Shown: positions 35,684-44,129 of the stretch, one piece after another | Layout of the letters: every line of letters starts with the position of its first letter | Numbering within the stretch: position 1 is the stretch's first letter | Origin: Rhizobium sp. Leaf453 | GTDB taxonomy: Bacteria > Pseudomonadota > Alphaproteobacteria > Rhizobiales > Rhizobiaceae | Length of the DNA stretch: 64,000 bases | NCBI RefSeq assembly: GCF_001425605.1 | Contig: NZ_LMRG01000001.1 | Span: forward strand, 63,152 to 127,151 | Direction of reading: 5' to 3' | Position numbers and translations under genes: made by a program | Notes under the pieces: generated by a model | Seen by the model: only the letters and a program-made list of their open reading frames with translations | Databases searched by the model: none | Told to the model about the DNA's origin: nothing

Positions 35684-36259
35684 ATGGCACTGGCGGCGGA
35701 GAAGCAGGCAGTCGACAAGCAGGCGGAGGCGCTCTATGCCCCGCTGCTGAGCACCAATCCCGCCCATCCGAATGGCTGGCCGATCCGGATCATCGTCAGT
35801 TCGCAGACCGAAGCGCGGCACAACCGGGCGCTCTGGGCGCCGACGCATCTGATCTCGATTCGCGCGACGGGTTCCAAGCTTCTGTCGATGATCGACCTTC
35901 CCGCCGGAAGCCATCTGGAACTGCTGTTCGGCGACGTGACGGATTCGGACGAGCCGGATGCGGCGCGGGCCGAGGCGATCGAGCGGACCTTCGCCTTTGT
36001 CGACCAGCTGCCACAGGACGCGCATCTGCTGGTCCACTGCCTGCGCGGCATCGGCCGCTCGACCGCGCTGACCATGGGCATTCTCGCCCGTTACATGGAC
36101 CCGGAAGAGGCTGCCGCCGCCCTGCACGGATTGCGCCCGGAAGCCAAGCCGAACCGGCATGTCACCGGTCTTTGCGACACGGTCCTCGGGCTCAAGGGCA
36201 AGCTTGCCAAGCAGGCCCTGCGCTTTCCCGCCAAGGTCTGGAAACCCGCGAAAAGTTGA
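35684..36259 (+). CDS. Protein tyrosine / dual-specificity phosphatase-like
   Basis: A 191-residue protein with the C-x5-R signature HCLRGIGRSTAL (the P-loop). FGDVTDSDEPD probably supplies the general-acid aspartate. Tyrosine-phosphatase-like proteins of this kind are annotated in rhizobia without a known target. The ATG at 35684 with upstream ACGAGGCGA is chosen; the frame is open further upstream but without a ribosome site. It is complete. Confidence 0.82.
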   Translation: MALAAEKQAVDKQAEALYAPLLSTNPAHPNGWPIRIIVSSQTEARHNRALWAPTHLISIRATGSKLLSMIDLPAGSHLELLFGDVTDSDEPDAARAEAIERTFAFVDQLPQDAHLLVHCLRGIGRSTALTMGILARYMDPEEAAAALHGLRPEAKPNRHVTGLCDTVLGLKGKLAKQALRFPAKVWKPAKS

Positions 36260-36452
36260 TCCAGCCCCTCTTGGCAAATGATTGTGCGCCGCACAAATCT
36301 TTGCCATGATCCTAGCTAACATCGCTGATGAGCGAGGACCGCAAGGCTTGGAAAACGGGCCGCCAAAACAGCGGTGCGGTCGAAAATGACGTGGAGGCAA
36401 GCCTTTCGGGAGTGAGGTTGCTCGCCACGACTGGAATGACAGGAGGAAGTTG

Positions 36453-37103
36453 ATGGCTCATGCTGCCTATGTGTTCGATGCCTATGGCACGTTGTTCGAC
36501 GTGCATTCGGCCGTGCGCAAGCACGCGGAAGGGATCGGTCCGGATGGCGAGGCGTTTTCGACGCTGTGGCGCGCCAAGCAGCTCGAATACTCCTGGATCC
36601 GGGCGTTGATGGGCAATTACACCGATTTCTGGACGCTGACCGAACAGTCGCTGGATTATGCCTTCGCGCGCTTTCCCTCCGCCGACCTTAGCCTCAAGGC
36701 GGCGCTGCTCGATGCCTACTGGCATCTGGACTGCTACCCGGAAGTGCCGGGTGTCCTCAAGAACCTCAAGGATCGCGGCGCCCGCATCGCCATCCTCTCG
36801 AACGGTACGCCGCAGATGCTGCAATCGGCGGTGAAGAAGGCGGGGCTGGACCTGATCATCGATGACATCTTTTCCGTCGAGGCCGTGCGGTCCTTCAAGA
36901 CGGCGCCCGCCGTCTATGACATGGTGACCACCAGCTACCGGCTTTACCCGGATGCCGTGTCCTTCCAGTCCTCCAATCGCTGGGACATTGCCGGGGCGAC
37001 GAAGTTCGGGTTCCGTACGGTCTGGATCAATCGCAGCGACATGCCGGACGAATACACTGATTTCGGGCCGGCGCTGATCCTGCCCTCGCTGGAAAGCCTA
37101 TAA
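36453..37103 (+). CDS. Haloacid dehalogenase, type II (HAD superfamily)
   Basis: A 216-residue hydrolase. Motif I is FDAYGTLFD (nucleophile Asp), motif II is LSNG, motif III is the lysine in SFKTAPAVY and motif IV is SSNRWDIAGA. The R-W-D-I-A form is typical of L-2-haloacid dehalogenases, which hydrolyse 2-haloacids. AGGAGGA sits 6 bases before the ATG at 36453. tam follows 15 bases on, so they may be one operon. Confidence 0.9.
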   Translation: MAHAAYVFDAYGTLFDVHSAVRKHAEGIGPDGEAFSTLWRAKQLEYSWIRALMGNYTDFWTLTEQSLDYAFARFPSADLSLKAALLDAYWHLDCYPEVPGVLKNLKDRGARIAILSNGTPQMLQSAVKKAGLDLIIDDIFSVEAVRSFKTAPAVYDMVTTSYRLYPDAVSFQSSNRWDIAGATKFGFRTVWINRSDMPDEYTDFGPALILPSLESL

Positions 37104-37118
37104 CTCACGGAGACGATA

Positions 37119-37889
37119 ATGGCCTGGTCGGCGGAACAATATGTCAAGTTCGAGGACGAGCGCACCCGCCCTGCCCGCGACCTTCTCCACAAGGTTTCCA
37201 GCATTCCCGACGGGCCGCTTTACGATCTTGGCTGCGGCCCGGGCAATTCCACCGCACTCATTCGCGACCGCTTTCCGGTCTACCTGCTGACCGGCGTCGA
37301 CGGTGACGACAACATGCTGGAAGCCGCCCGCACGCGCCTCACCGATATCAGTTTCGAGCAAGGGGACCTGACACAATGGGTGCCGCCGGAGCCCGCCGCG
37401 CTGTTCTTCGCCAACGCCGTGTTCCAGTGGCTGCCGGATCACCTCAGCGTGTTCGACCGGCTGATGGATGCACTTCTGCCTGGCGGGGTTCTGGCCGTTC
37501 AGATGCCGGACAATCTGGATGAGCCGACGCATGTCTGCATGCGCGAACTGGCGGAGGACACGCGCTTTTCGCGCTTCTACCCAAAGGGCGGAAAGCGCCG
37601 TGATGCGCTGCCGGAGCCATCCGTTTATCTGAACAGGCTCATGCCCAAATGCGCCTATGTCGATATCTGGCACACGGTCTATTATCATCGCCTCGCCAAT
37701 GCCGAAGCGATTGTCGAATGGGTGAAGGGCACCGGTTTGCGTCCCTACCTGGACGTACTGCCCGACGAGGCGAAGCAGGCCTATCTCGCCGCCTATCTCG
37801 AACGCATCCGGGCGGCCTATCCGCCGCTCGCGAACGGGCGCGTGGTCCTGCGGTTTCCAAGACTGTTCATGATTGCGGTGAAGGGCTGA
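37119..37889 (+). CDS. tam: Trans-aconitate 2-methyltransferase
   Basis: A 256-residue SAM-dependent methyltransferase. The N-terminus AWSAEQYVKFEDERTRPARDLL matches Tam of E. coli, followed by the SAM motif LYDLGCGPGNSTALI and later FANAVFQWLPDHLSVFDRLM. Tam methylates trans-aconitate, which would otherwise inhibit aconitase. GGAGAC lies before the ATG. Its 3' end overlaps the convergent cyclotransferase gene by 23 bases. Confidence 0.93.
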   Translation: MAWSAEQYVKFEDERTRPARDLLHKVSSIPDGPLYDLGCGPGNSTALIRDRFPVYLLTGVDGDDNMLEAARTRLTDISFEQGDLTQWVPPEPAALFFANAVFQWLPDHLSVFDRLMDALLPGGVLAVQMPDNLDEPTHVCMRELAEDTRFSRFYPKGGKRRDALPEPSVYLNRLMPKCAYVDIWHTVYYHRLANAEAIVEWVKGTGLRPYLDVLPDEAKQAYLAAYLERIRAAYPPLANGRVVLRFPRLFMIAVKG

Positions 37890-38613
37890 CCAACGCCCCA
37901 CGCACAGACGGCTGCTCGATTCCATGGATCGAATGGATTTCATGCGCCACGAGGTGCTGAAGCCGCCAGAGATTGCGGTCGTGAATGCCGAAATCCTCCA
38001 GATGCGAGACGGTATTGTAAAGATATTCGGCGCAGGACCCAATGTGGCCACAGGCGCGCGCGAGAACGGAGGCGACAGCCTCCAGCGGCTCGCCCTTTTC
38101 TGCGCGCCGCTCACCGGTCACCCCCACCCAGAAGCCCAGCGCCTTGAGGTGCCCGGTCTCTGCCCTGACCGGCAGCCAGCGGATCGAGCCCACGCCTTCG
38201 TGATAGGTCACCTCACGGCGCAGCATCCGTTCGATCTGCTGCACGCGGTCGCCATCCGGCAGGCGGTAGATGACGCCATCACAGCGGCCACCCCGTTCGA
38301 GAGCCATCATCAGGCCCGGTTGCTCCTCGGAGCCGCGCCAGCGCTTGATGGACAGGGAAAAGGCCCGGTGCCAGCCGAAGGCTGTCGCCCGCTGCTTGTC
38401 GATCGCATCGAACTCCGGCTTCCAGATCAGCGAGCCGTAGGCAAACACCCAGAGACCATCCGGATCGCATTCGCTGGCGAGCCTTTCGGCCAGCTGCCGG
38501 TAATCGGCGTCGCTGAGCTTCGAATATGTCGGGTCCGGTCCCGGATCGGCCTCTTCCCGATGGCAAAGCGCAACGAGGTCAGGCGTCAGGGACATGGTTC
38601 TCGGCTTGGGCAT
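37867..38613 (-). CDS. Gamma-glutamylcyclotransferase (ChaC-like)
   Basis: A 248-residue protein. FAYGSLIWKPEF is the substrate-binding signature, followed by GWHRAFSLSIKRWRG, YRLPDGDRVQQIERMLRREV and GHIGSCAEYLYNTVSHLEDFGI. ChaC-type enzymes cleave glutathione to 5-oxoproline and Cys-Gly. An in-frame ATG at 38595 is an alternative start. The 3' end overlaps that of tam. Confidence 0.9.
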   Translation of the reverse strand: MPKPRTMSLTPDLVALCHREEADPGPDPTYSKLSDADYRQLAERLASECDPDGLWVFAYGSLIWKPEFDAIDKQRATAFGWHRAFSLSIKRWRGSEEQPGLMMALERGGRCDGVIYRLPDGDRVQQIERMLRREVTYHEGVGSIRWLPVRAETGHLKALGFWVGVTGERRAEKGEPLEAVASVLARACGHIGSCAEYLYNTVSHLEDFGIHDRNLWRLQHLVAHEIHSIHGIEQPSVRGALVSPSPQS

Positions 38614-38891
38614 TCAACGGGTCTCGAACGGGATTCGGATCGGCGGGATTAGGGACGGAGGTTTTCGCATCGGAATGCGACCTCTAGCACAATGCCCCAA
38701 AGTTGGACGCTGCCTCCAGCGGAATTTCAGGTATTTCTAGGGATGTGGACCGATCCGCAACGCCTTTCAAGGCTTCATGGCCGACAGGCGCGAAACGGTC
38801 GAACTGTACGATGCCGGCAGATTTGCCTTTATCCGCGTGAACCCGATTGCATCCATTCCGAAGACTTTGCGAAAATGAGGAGGTAACCCCC

Positions 38892-39380
38892 ATGAAGAAA
38901 TTGATCGCTGCGGCCCTGTTCGCCGCTTTCCTGCCGACTGCATCCTATGCCGCCGCCCTTCAATTCCCGAGCGAGGAGCCGGCGGCATCGATCGATATTC
39001 CCGACAGCTGGAGCCCGACGGTCACCGATGACGGTATCGAGGCCAATGCCGGCGACGATGCCATCTACCTTTCCATCGACGTTACCGACGAGAAGGGCAC
39101 GCAGGAGGTCATCGACGGCTGTGTCGAATACCTGAAGACCAGCGGCGTCACCGTCGATCTCGCCACTCAGAAGGAATCGGCCGGCGAACTCAACGGCATG
39201 AAGGCAACCAGCCTCAACTGGGATGGCAAGGACAATGACGGCGACGTCAGCATCAGCCTGACCTTCGTCTCGCCGAAGCCCGACAAGATCATGGTCATCA
39301 CCTATTGGGGCACGAAGGGCATGCAGGAAGCACATGGTGCGGAACTGCAGGCCATGATCGGCTCGCTGAAGCCGCTTTAA
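38892..39380 (+). CDS. Exported protein of unknown function
   Basis: A 162-residue protein with a signal peptide (MKKLIAAALFAAFLPTASYAA) and a periplasmic, beta-rich mature part (SIDIPDSWSPTVTDDGIEANAGDDAIYLSIDV). GAGGAGGT lies 8 bases before the ATG at 38892, so an in-frame ATG at 38847 is not the start. No family is recognised; the final helix, GTKGMQEAHGAELQAMIGSLK, is typical of small rhizobial secreted proteins. Confidence 0.8.
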   Translation: MKKLIAAALFAAFLPTASYAAALQFPSEEPAASIDIPDSWSPTVTDDGIEANAGDDAIYLSIDVTDEKGTQEVIDGCVEYLKTSGVTVDLATQKESAGELNGMKATSLNWDGKDNDGDVSISLTFVSPKPDKIMVITYWGTKGMQEAHGAELQAMIGSLKPL

Positions 39381-39427
39381 CGAGACCGTGGTTCGGGCGG
39401 GTGGCATGACGCCATCCGCCTGAATTC

Positions 39428-40321
39428 TTACATCTTCGCAGCCAGGAAATCGATGAAGGCCCGGATGCGGGCCGCCAGATGGTCATGCCCGGCAAAGACC
39501 GCATGGACCTGTTCCGGCTCGTGCGGATTGTAATCCGCCAGCACCTCCACCAGTGCCCCCTTTTCGATGAACGGCTCGACATCGAACTTGCCGATACGGG
39601 CGATCCCGAGATCGGTCAGGCACAGATTGCGGGCGATGGAACCGCTGGAAGCCTGAACATTGCCCGGCGCCGGCCGGGTATAGGTGGCGCGGCTGACCGG
39701 ATCGCGAAACAGCCATTCGCGCGGATTGCGCCCGAAGGTGAAGGTGATGCAATTGTGATGGATGAGTTCATCCGGCGTCAGGGGCGCACCATGTCGCGCC
39801 AGATAATCCGGCGTCGCCACAGTGATGCGGTAACTCTCCATCAGCTTGCGCGCCTTCAGCGTTGAATCGCGCATCGGGCCGACGCGAATGGCGATGTCGG
39901 TGCGCTCCTCGATCAGATCGATGACGCCGTCCGTCAACGAGATATCCAGCCGCACCTCCGGATAAAGCGCCAAAAATTCGCCAGCCAGCGGCAGGATGTA
40001 GCGCTCGCCAAAGCCGACGGTGGCGTTGATGCGCAGCAGCCCTCGTGGCGTCGCCCGGCCGCCATTGGCGACCACCAGTTCGGTCTCGGCGATATCAGAC
40101 AGGATGCGCTGCGCCCGGGCGAGATAAATTTCCCCTTCCGGAGTCAGAAGCAGGGAGCGCGTGGTGCGCACCAGAAGGCGGGTGCCGAGCCGGTCCTCGA
40201 TGCGGGTCACCAGTTTGCTGACGGCGGATGGCGAGAGTTGCAGCCGACGCCCCGCGGCCGAAAAGCTCTTCAGCTCCGCTGCCGCGACGAAGACCTCCAT
40301 CTCCCCTGCCCGATTGTCCAT
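39428..40321 (-). CDS. LysR family transcriptional regulator
   Basis: A 297-residue regulator. Residues 1-60 form the winged helix (MEVFVAAAELKSFSAAGRRLQLSPSAVSKLVTRIEDRLG). An inducer domain follows (LRINATVGFGERYILPLAGEFLALYP). It belongs to the group that represses or activates an adjacent gene, here the divergent MFS transporter. Length is normal. Confidence 0.92.
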   Translation of the reverse strand: MDNRAGEMEVFVAAAELKSFSAAGRRLQLSPSAVSKLVTRIEDRLGTRLLVRTTRSLLLTPEGEIYLARAQRILSDIAETELVVANGGRATPRGLLRINATVGFGERYILPLAGEFLALYPEVRLDISLTDGVIDLIEERTDIAIRVGPMRDSTLKARKLMESYRITVATPDYLARHGAPLTPDELIHHNCITFTFGRNPREWLFRDPVSRATYTRPAPGNVQASSGSIARNLCLTDLGIARIGKFDVEPFIEKGALVEVLADYNPHEPEQVHAVFAGHDHLAARIRAFIDFLAAKM

Positions 40322-40477
40322 CGACCTATCCTTGTGAATTCAATTCACAGCCATTTATCCATTCCATCGGATTATCGCGCAAGTGGCTTTGGCCCATATT
40401 CCACACAACGAAACCCAATGACGGTGAACAACCGCCACCAACACAGCCCGCCTCCCACGGGCGACAAAGGTGCTCCA

Positions 40478-41659
40478 ATGCCACTTGCTCTCTTTGCCTT
40501 GACGATCGCGGCCTATGCGATCGGAACCACCGAATTCGTCATCGTCGGCCTGTTGCCGACGGTTGCGACCGACCTCGGCATCACCCTTCCGCTCGCTGGC
40601 CTCATCGTTTCCATCTATGCGCTCGGTGTCACCTTCGGCGCGCCGATCCTGACGGCACTCACCGGCCGTATCGAGCGCAAGCCTTTGCTTCTCGGCCTGA
40701 TGGCACTGTTCATCGCCGGCAACACGCTCGCAGCAATCAGCCCCACCTATGAGATGCTGCTCGTCGCCCGCGTCCTCTCCGCCTTCGCCCACGGTGTCTT
40801 CTTCTCCGTCGGCGCCACCATCGCGGCCGATCTCGTGCCGGAAAACCGCCGTGCCTCGGCCATCGCGCTGATGTTCATGGGCCTGACAGTCGCCATCGTC
40901 ACCGGTGTTCCGCTTGGCACGCTGATCGGCCAGACGTTTGGCTGGCGCGCCACGTTCTTTGCCGTTGCCGGCCTTGGCGCCATGGCTCTGACCGCGATTG
41001 CCGTACTCCTGCCCTCGACGCTGTCGAAGGCTGCGCCCGCCAGCATTCTCGATCAGGTTCGCGTTCTCGCTTCCGGCCGCCTGCTCTTGGTCTTCGCTAT
41101 GACCGCGCTCGGCTATGGCGGCACCTTCGTCACCTTCACCTTCCTGGCGCCGATGCTGCAGGACGTTACCGGCTTTGCCGCCTCGTCGGTGAGCCTCGTT
41201 CTGATGCTCTATGGTCTGGCGATCGCTGCCGGCAACATTATCGGCGGCCGCATTGCCGACCGCAATCCGGTGAAGGCGCTGATCTGGCTGTTTGCCGCGC
41301 AGGCCGCCGTGCTGGTTCTCTTCACCTTCACTTCGGTTTCGACCGTTCCAGCCCTGGTCACGCTGGTTGCCCTCGGCTTCCTGTCCTTTGCCAATGTACC
41401 CGGCTTGCAGCTCTATGTGGTGCAACTCGCCAAGCAGCATCGCCCCGGTGTAGTCGATGTCGCCTCGGCGCTCAACATCGCCGCCTTCAACCTCGGCATT
41501 GCCGCCGGCGCCTGGATCGGCGGGCTGGTCGTCGCCTCGCCGCTCGGCCTGCAGGCAACGCCGTGGGTGGGCGCCATTCTGGTGACCGGAGCCTTGGTCC
41601 TGACGCTGGTCAGCAGCGCCCTCGACCGCAAGCCGGATGCGGTTGCACAGGCCGCGTAA
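40478..41659 (+). CDS. MFS transporter, drug/arabinose-efflux (DHA1) type
   Basis: A 12-helix transporter. The start at 40478 (MPLALFALTIAAYAIGTTEFVIVGLLPTVA, with AAAGG upstream) matches family members; an in-frame ATG at 40418 would add 20 polar residues. Motifs are GRIERKPLLLGLMALFIAGN and FSVGATIAADLVPENRRASAIALMFMGLTVA. The fourth helix has the efflux-type TGVPLGTLIG. It is divergent from the LysR gene, which probably regulates it. Confidence 0.9.
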   Translation: MPLALFALTIAAYAIGTTEFVIVGLLPTVATDLGITLPLAGLIVSIYALGVTFGAPILTALTGRIERKPLLLGLMALFIAGNTLAAISPTYEMLLVARVLSAFAHGVFFSVGATIAADLVPENRRASAIALMFMGLTVAIVTGVPLGTLIGQTFGWRATFFAVAGLGAMALTAIAVLLPSTLSKAAPASILDQVRVLASGRLLLVFAMTALGYGGTFVTFTFLAPMLQDVTGFAASSVSLVLMLYGLAIAAGNIIGGRIADRNPVKALIWLFAAQAAVLVLFTFTSVSTVPALVTLVALGFLSFANVPGLQLYVVQLAKQHRPGVVDVASALNIAAFNLGIAAGAWIGGLVVASPLGLQATPWVGAILVTGALVLTLVSSALDRKPDAVAQAA

Positions 41660-41755
41660 GACAGGCAGCTTGAACCCACCGGCAAACGCCACATCTATAA
41701 ACCGTCATTCCAGACCCGGCCGCCCGCTGGGTCTTCCTCCCGAAAGGACATTCCC

Positions 41756-42589
41756 ATGAAAACTGTCAACGCCAACGGCGCCAATATGCCTGTTCTCGGC
41801 TTCGGCACGTTCCGCATCCCCGGCGAACAGGTGCTGCGCATCCTGCCGCAGGCGATCAGGACCGGTTTCCGCCATATCGACACCGCACAAGCCTACCGCA
41901 ACGAGGCGCAGGTCGGTGAAGCGATCCAGTCTTCCGGCGTTCCGCGCGACGAGATTTTTCTCACCACCAAGGTCTGGGTCGATAACTACAAACACGCCGA
42001 TTTCATCGCCTCGGTCGATGAAAGCCTGAAGAAGCTGCGCACCGACCATGTCGATCTTCTGCTCCTGCACTGGCCGAACAACAGCGTGCCGCTGGCCGAA
42101 CAGATCGGCGCCCTGAACGAGGTGCAGAAAGCCGGCAAGGTCAAGAATATCGGCGTCAGCAATTTCACCACGGCCCTGATGGCGAAGTCGGTGGAATTGA
42201 GCGACGCGCCGATTGCCACAAACCAGATCGAGTACCACCCCTATCTCGACCAGACGAAGGTGCTGGATACCGCCCGCGCTACCGGCATGTCGATAACAGC
42301 TTATTTTGCCATGGCCGACGGCAAGGTGCCGAACGAGCCGCTTCTCAAGGATATCGGCTCAAGACACGGCAAGACAGCGGCGCAGGTCGTTCTGCGCTGG
42401 CTGATCCAGCAGAAGGATGTCGTGACGCTGTCGAAGACGGCGACGGAAAGCCGGTTGTCGGAGAATTTCGATATTTTCGACTTTGAATTGTCCGCCGACG
42501 AGATGGCCGCGATTCACAAGCTCGCCCGCCCGAACGGCCGCATCGTCAGTCCGGGTGGGCTCGCACCGGACTGGGACAAGGCTGCCTAA
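41756..42589 (+). CDS. Aldo/keto reductase, 2,5-diketo-gluconate reductase-like
   Basis: A 277-residue NADPH-dependent reductase. The catalytic tetrad is in FRHIDTAQAYRNE (Asp, Tyr), LTTKVW (Lys) and LLLHWPNN (His). Other motifs are GVSNFTTALM and NQIEYHPYLDQ. LSKTATESRLSENFDIFDFELS is the cofactor-binding end. It resembles DkgB-type reductases. AAAGGACA lies before the ATG. It lies 96 bases after and co-directional with the MFS gene. Confidence 0.9.
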   Translation: MKTVNANGANMPVLGFGTFRIPGEQVLRILPQAIRTGFRHIDTAQAYRNEAQVGEAIQSSGVPRDEIFLTTKVWVDNYKHADFIASVDESLKKLRTDHVDLLLLHWPNNSVPLAEQIGALNEVQKAGKVKNIGVSNFTTALMAKSVELSDAPIATNQIEYHPYLDQTKVLDTARATGMSITAYFAMADGKVPNEPLLKDIGSRHGKTAAQVVLRWLIQQKDVVTLSKTATESRLSENFDIFDFELSADEMAAIHKLARPNGRIVSPGGLAPDWDKAA

Positions 42590-42670
42590 GGCACGTTACA
42601 AACTGTCAGTGAAAGTCTGTCCTGACGATTTTATAGGCAACCTGGAAATGGCGTAGCCGCCTTCCACTCC

Positions 42671-42790
42671 GTCATTCCCGTGCTTGTCACGGGAATCCAG
42701 CCAGCCCAAGTCCTTGGGCTGAAAGAGTCTTTTGACCCGACAGACGTCGGGTCGCTGGATCCCCGCCACGAGGGCGGGGATGAGGGAGAA
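42671..42790. repeat. Rhizobial-type foldback intergenic repeat
   Basis: About 120 bases with inverted ends: the start (GTCATTCCCGTGC... GGGAATCCAGC) and the end (GCTGGATCCCCGCC... GGGGATGAGG) are imperfect reverse complements of about 32 bases. Inner hairpins are AGCCCAAGTCCTTGGGCT and CCCGACAGACGTCGGG. This is the pattern of RIME-like palindromic repeats scattered between rhizobial genes. Confidence 0.75.
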
Positions 42791-42875
42791 TGCGTGCGGA
42801 TCTCGTCAAATCGCAGGCTGCGGTATCAAGGCGATCAACAACTATGTGCGCTGCTGGAAATTTCCATGCAGTCCG

Positions 42876-43553
42876 CTACACCAGCGCCAGCGCCGTCACA
42901 TGCATGTCCGATCGCAGCTTGAAGCCGATCGAGCCGTAAAGCGTGATCGCCGCCGTGTTGGTGCTATAGGAATGCAGATAGACCCGGTCGCCGCGCGCCG
43001 AGATCTTGCCGGCGACATACAAGGACATCAGCCGCCCGAGCCCCTGCCCTCGCACGTCGGGGTGAGTGCAGACACCGCTGAGTTCGGTATAGCCCGGCTG
43101 TTTCAGCCGCTCGCCCGCCATCGCCACCAGCCGTCCACCCTGCCTGATGCCCCAGAACGAACCGAAGCTTTGGGCGCCGAGCGTGAACGGTCCCGGCTTC
43201 GTCAGGGTCGCGAGATCCAGCATGGCCTGCGCATCGCCCGGCCCCAGCAGTTCGAGACGCGGATCGGCGATTTCGGGCAAGGGTTCCACCGCCATCATCT
43301 GCACCAGCGATGCCCGCGATACGGCCTTCATACCCGCCGGCACCAGCGCTTCGGAGGATTGCACGACAAGCAGGGTTTCGCCGGGGGATGCCAAAGCACG
43401 GAGGGCGTCGAGACTTTCCGCGCGATCATCGCCGGTCGCAGCGAAGAGGCTGACGGTCGGCGGATAACGAAGGGCGAGCGCGTCGCCCTGCGCCAAGGAG
43501 GCGTGGCGCGTTTGAAGCGCGCTCCAGATCGGACGATCAAGGATGTGGCTCAT
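42876..43553 (-). CDS. GNAT family N-acetyltransferase
   Basis: A 225-residue two-part acetyltransferase. The GNAT core is in the C-terminal half, with ELSGVCTHPDVRGQGLGRLMSLYVA (acetyl-CoA motif R-x-x-G-x-G) and HSYSTNTAAITLYGSIGF. The start overlaps the stop of the MarR gene (ATGA at 43550), so it is the second gene of a MarR-GNAT operon. The substrate is unknown; such pairs often modify a toxic amine or antibiotic (inference). Confidence 0.88.
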   Translation of the reverse strand: MSHILDRPIWSALQTRHASLAQGDALALRYPPTVSLFAATGDDRAESLDALRALASPGETLLVVQSSEALVPAGMKAVSRASLVQMMAVEPLPEIADPRLELLGPGDAQAMLDLATLTKPGPFTLGAQSFGSFWGIRQGGRLVAMAGERLKQPGYTELSGVCTHPDVRGQGLGRLMSLYVAGKISARGDRVYLHSYSTNTAAITLYGSIGFKLRSDMHVTALALV

Positions 43554-44059
43554 GGCTTGTCCTCCGGACGGCTGGCTCCGGAACCGCGCAAGGACAGTGG
43601 TCGCTCTGCCAATCCGTCCTCGATGGCCGCAAGTTGGGAGAGCAAAGGGCCGTCGAATGTCCCGCAGAGATCGATTACCGCGCTTTCGATGCGCGGCCAG
43701 ATTTCCGCCTTGGCCGTAGCAACAAGCTGCTCCCCAGCCGTCGACAGGCTGGCCACCTTGCGCCTCTGATCGCCCGGTATCGGTTGCTGATGAACGAGAC
43801 CGAGCGCCGCCAACTGCGACAGGCTGCGGGTGACGCCCGGCTGACTGACTCCCAGCGCTTCAGCAAGATCGCCGACCGACAAGGGTCCAAGCCGGTCCAG
43901 CGCCGCAAGCAATGGGTATTGCCCGGGCGCGATGCCGACACCGGCATCATCCATGATCTTCTGCGTATCGGCCTGCAAGCGCTCGCCGATCCGCTTCAGG
44001 CGCGAACCGAGACACAAAAAACCAAGATTGCGAAGGATATCGTCCACGCTCGCCTCCAT
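43550..44059 (-). CDS. MarR family transcriptional regulator
   Basis: A 169-residue winged-helix regulator. LGPLSVGDLAEALGVSQPGVTRSLSQLAALGLVHQQPIPGDQRRKVASL is the DNA-binding core, with the usual D-x-R wing. It probably autoregulates the MarR-GNAT operon through the 34-bp palindrome at its own start. The ligand is unknown. Confidence 0.92.
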   Translation of the reverse strand: MEASVDDILRNLGFLCLGSRLKRIGERLQADTQKIMDDAGVGIAPGQYPLLAALDRLGPLSVGDLAEALGVSQPGVTRSLSQLAALGLVHQQPIPGDQRRKVASLSTAGEQLVATAKAEIWPRIESAVIDLCGTFDGPLLSQLAAIEDGLAERPLSLRGSGASRPEDKP

Positions 44060-44092
44060 TTACATAACTTGTTATATAACGCGTTATGTAAA
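44059..44092. promoter_or_regulatory. 34-bp near-perfect palindromic operator of the MarR-GNAT operon
   Basis: TTTACATAAC and GTTATGTAAA arms enclose two 12-bp palindromes, ATAAC-TT-GTTAT (44064-44075) and ATAAC-GC-GTTAT (44076-44087). The whole site is symmetric except for the TT/GC centres, and its first base is the last base of the MarR start codon. Two tandem MarR dimers could bind here. Confidence 0.75.
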
Positions 44093-44129
44093 TGTCAAGC
44101 AATCATGGTTTCTCCGCGGCGCCCGATCA

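Noticed and set aside
40355-41692. 445-codon minus-strand frame opposite the MFS transporter
   Set aside because: Its translation is highly charged, low-complexity (RRGDDQ... type) and matches no fold; the plus-strand transporter has all expected helices.
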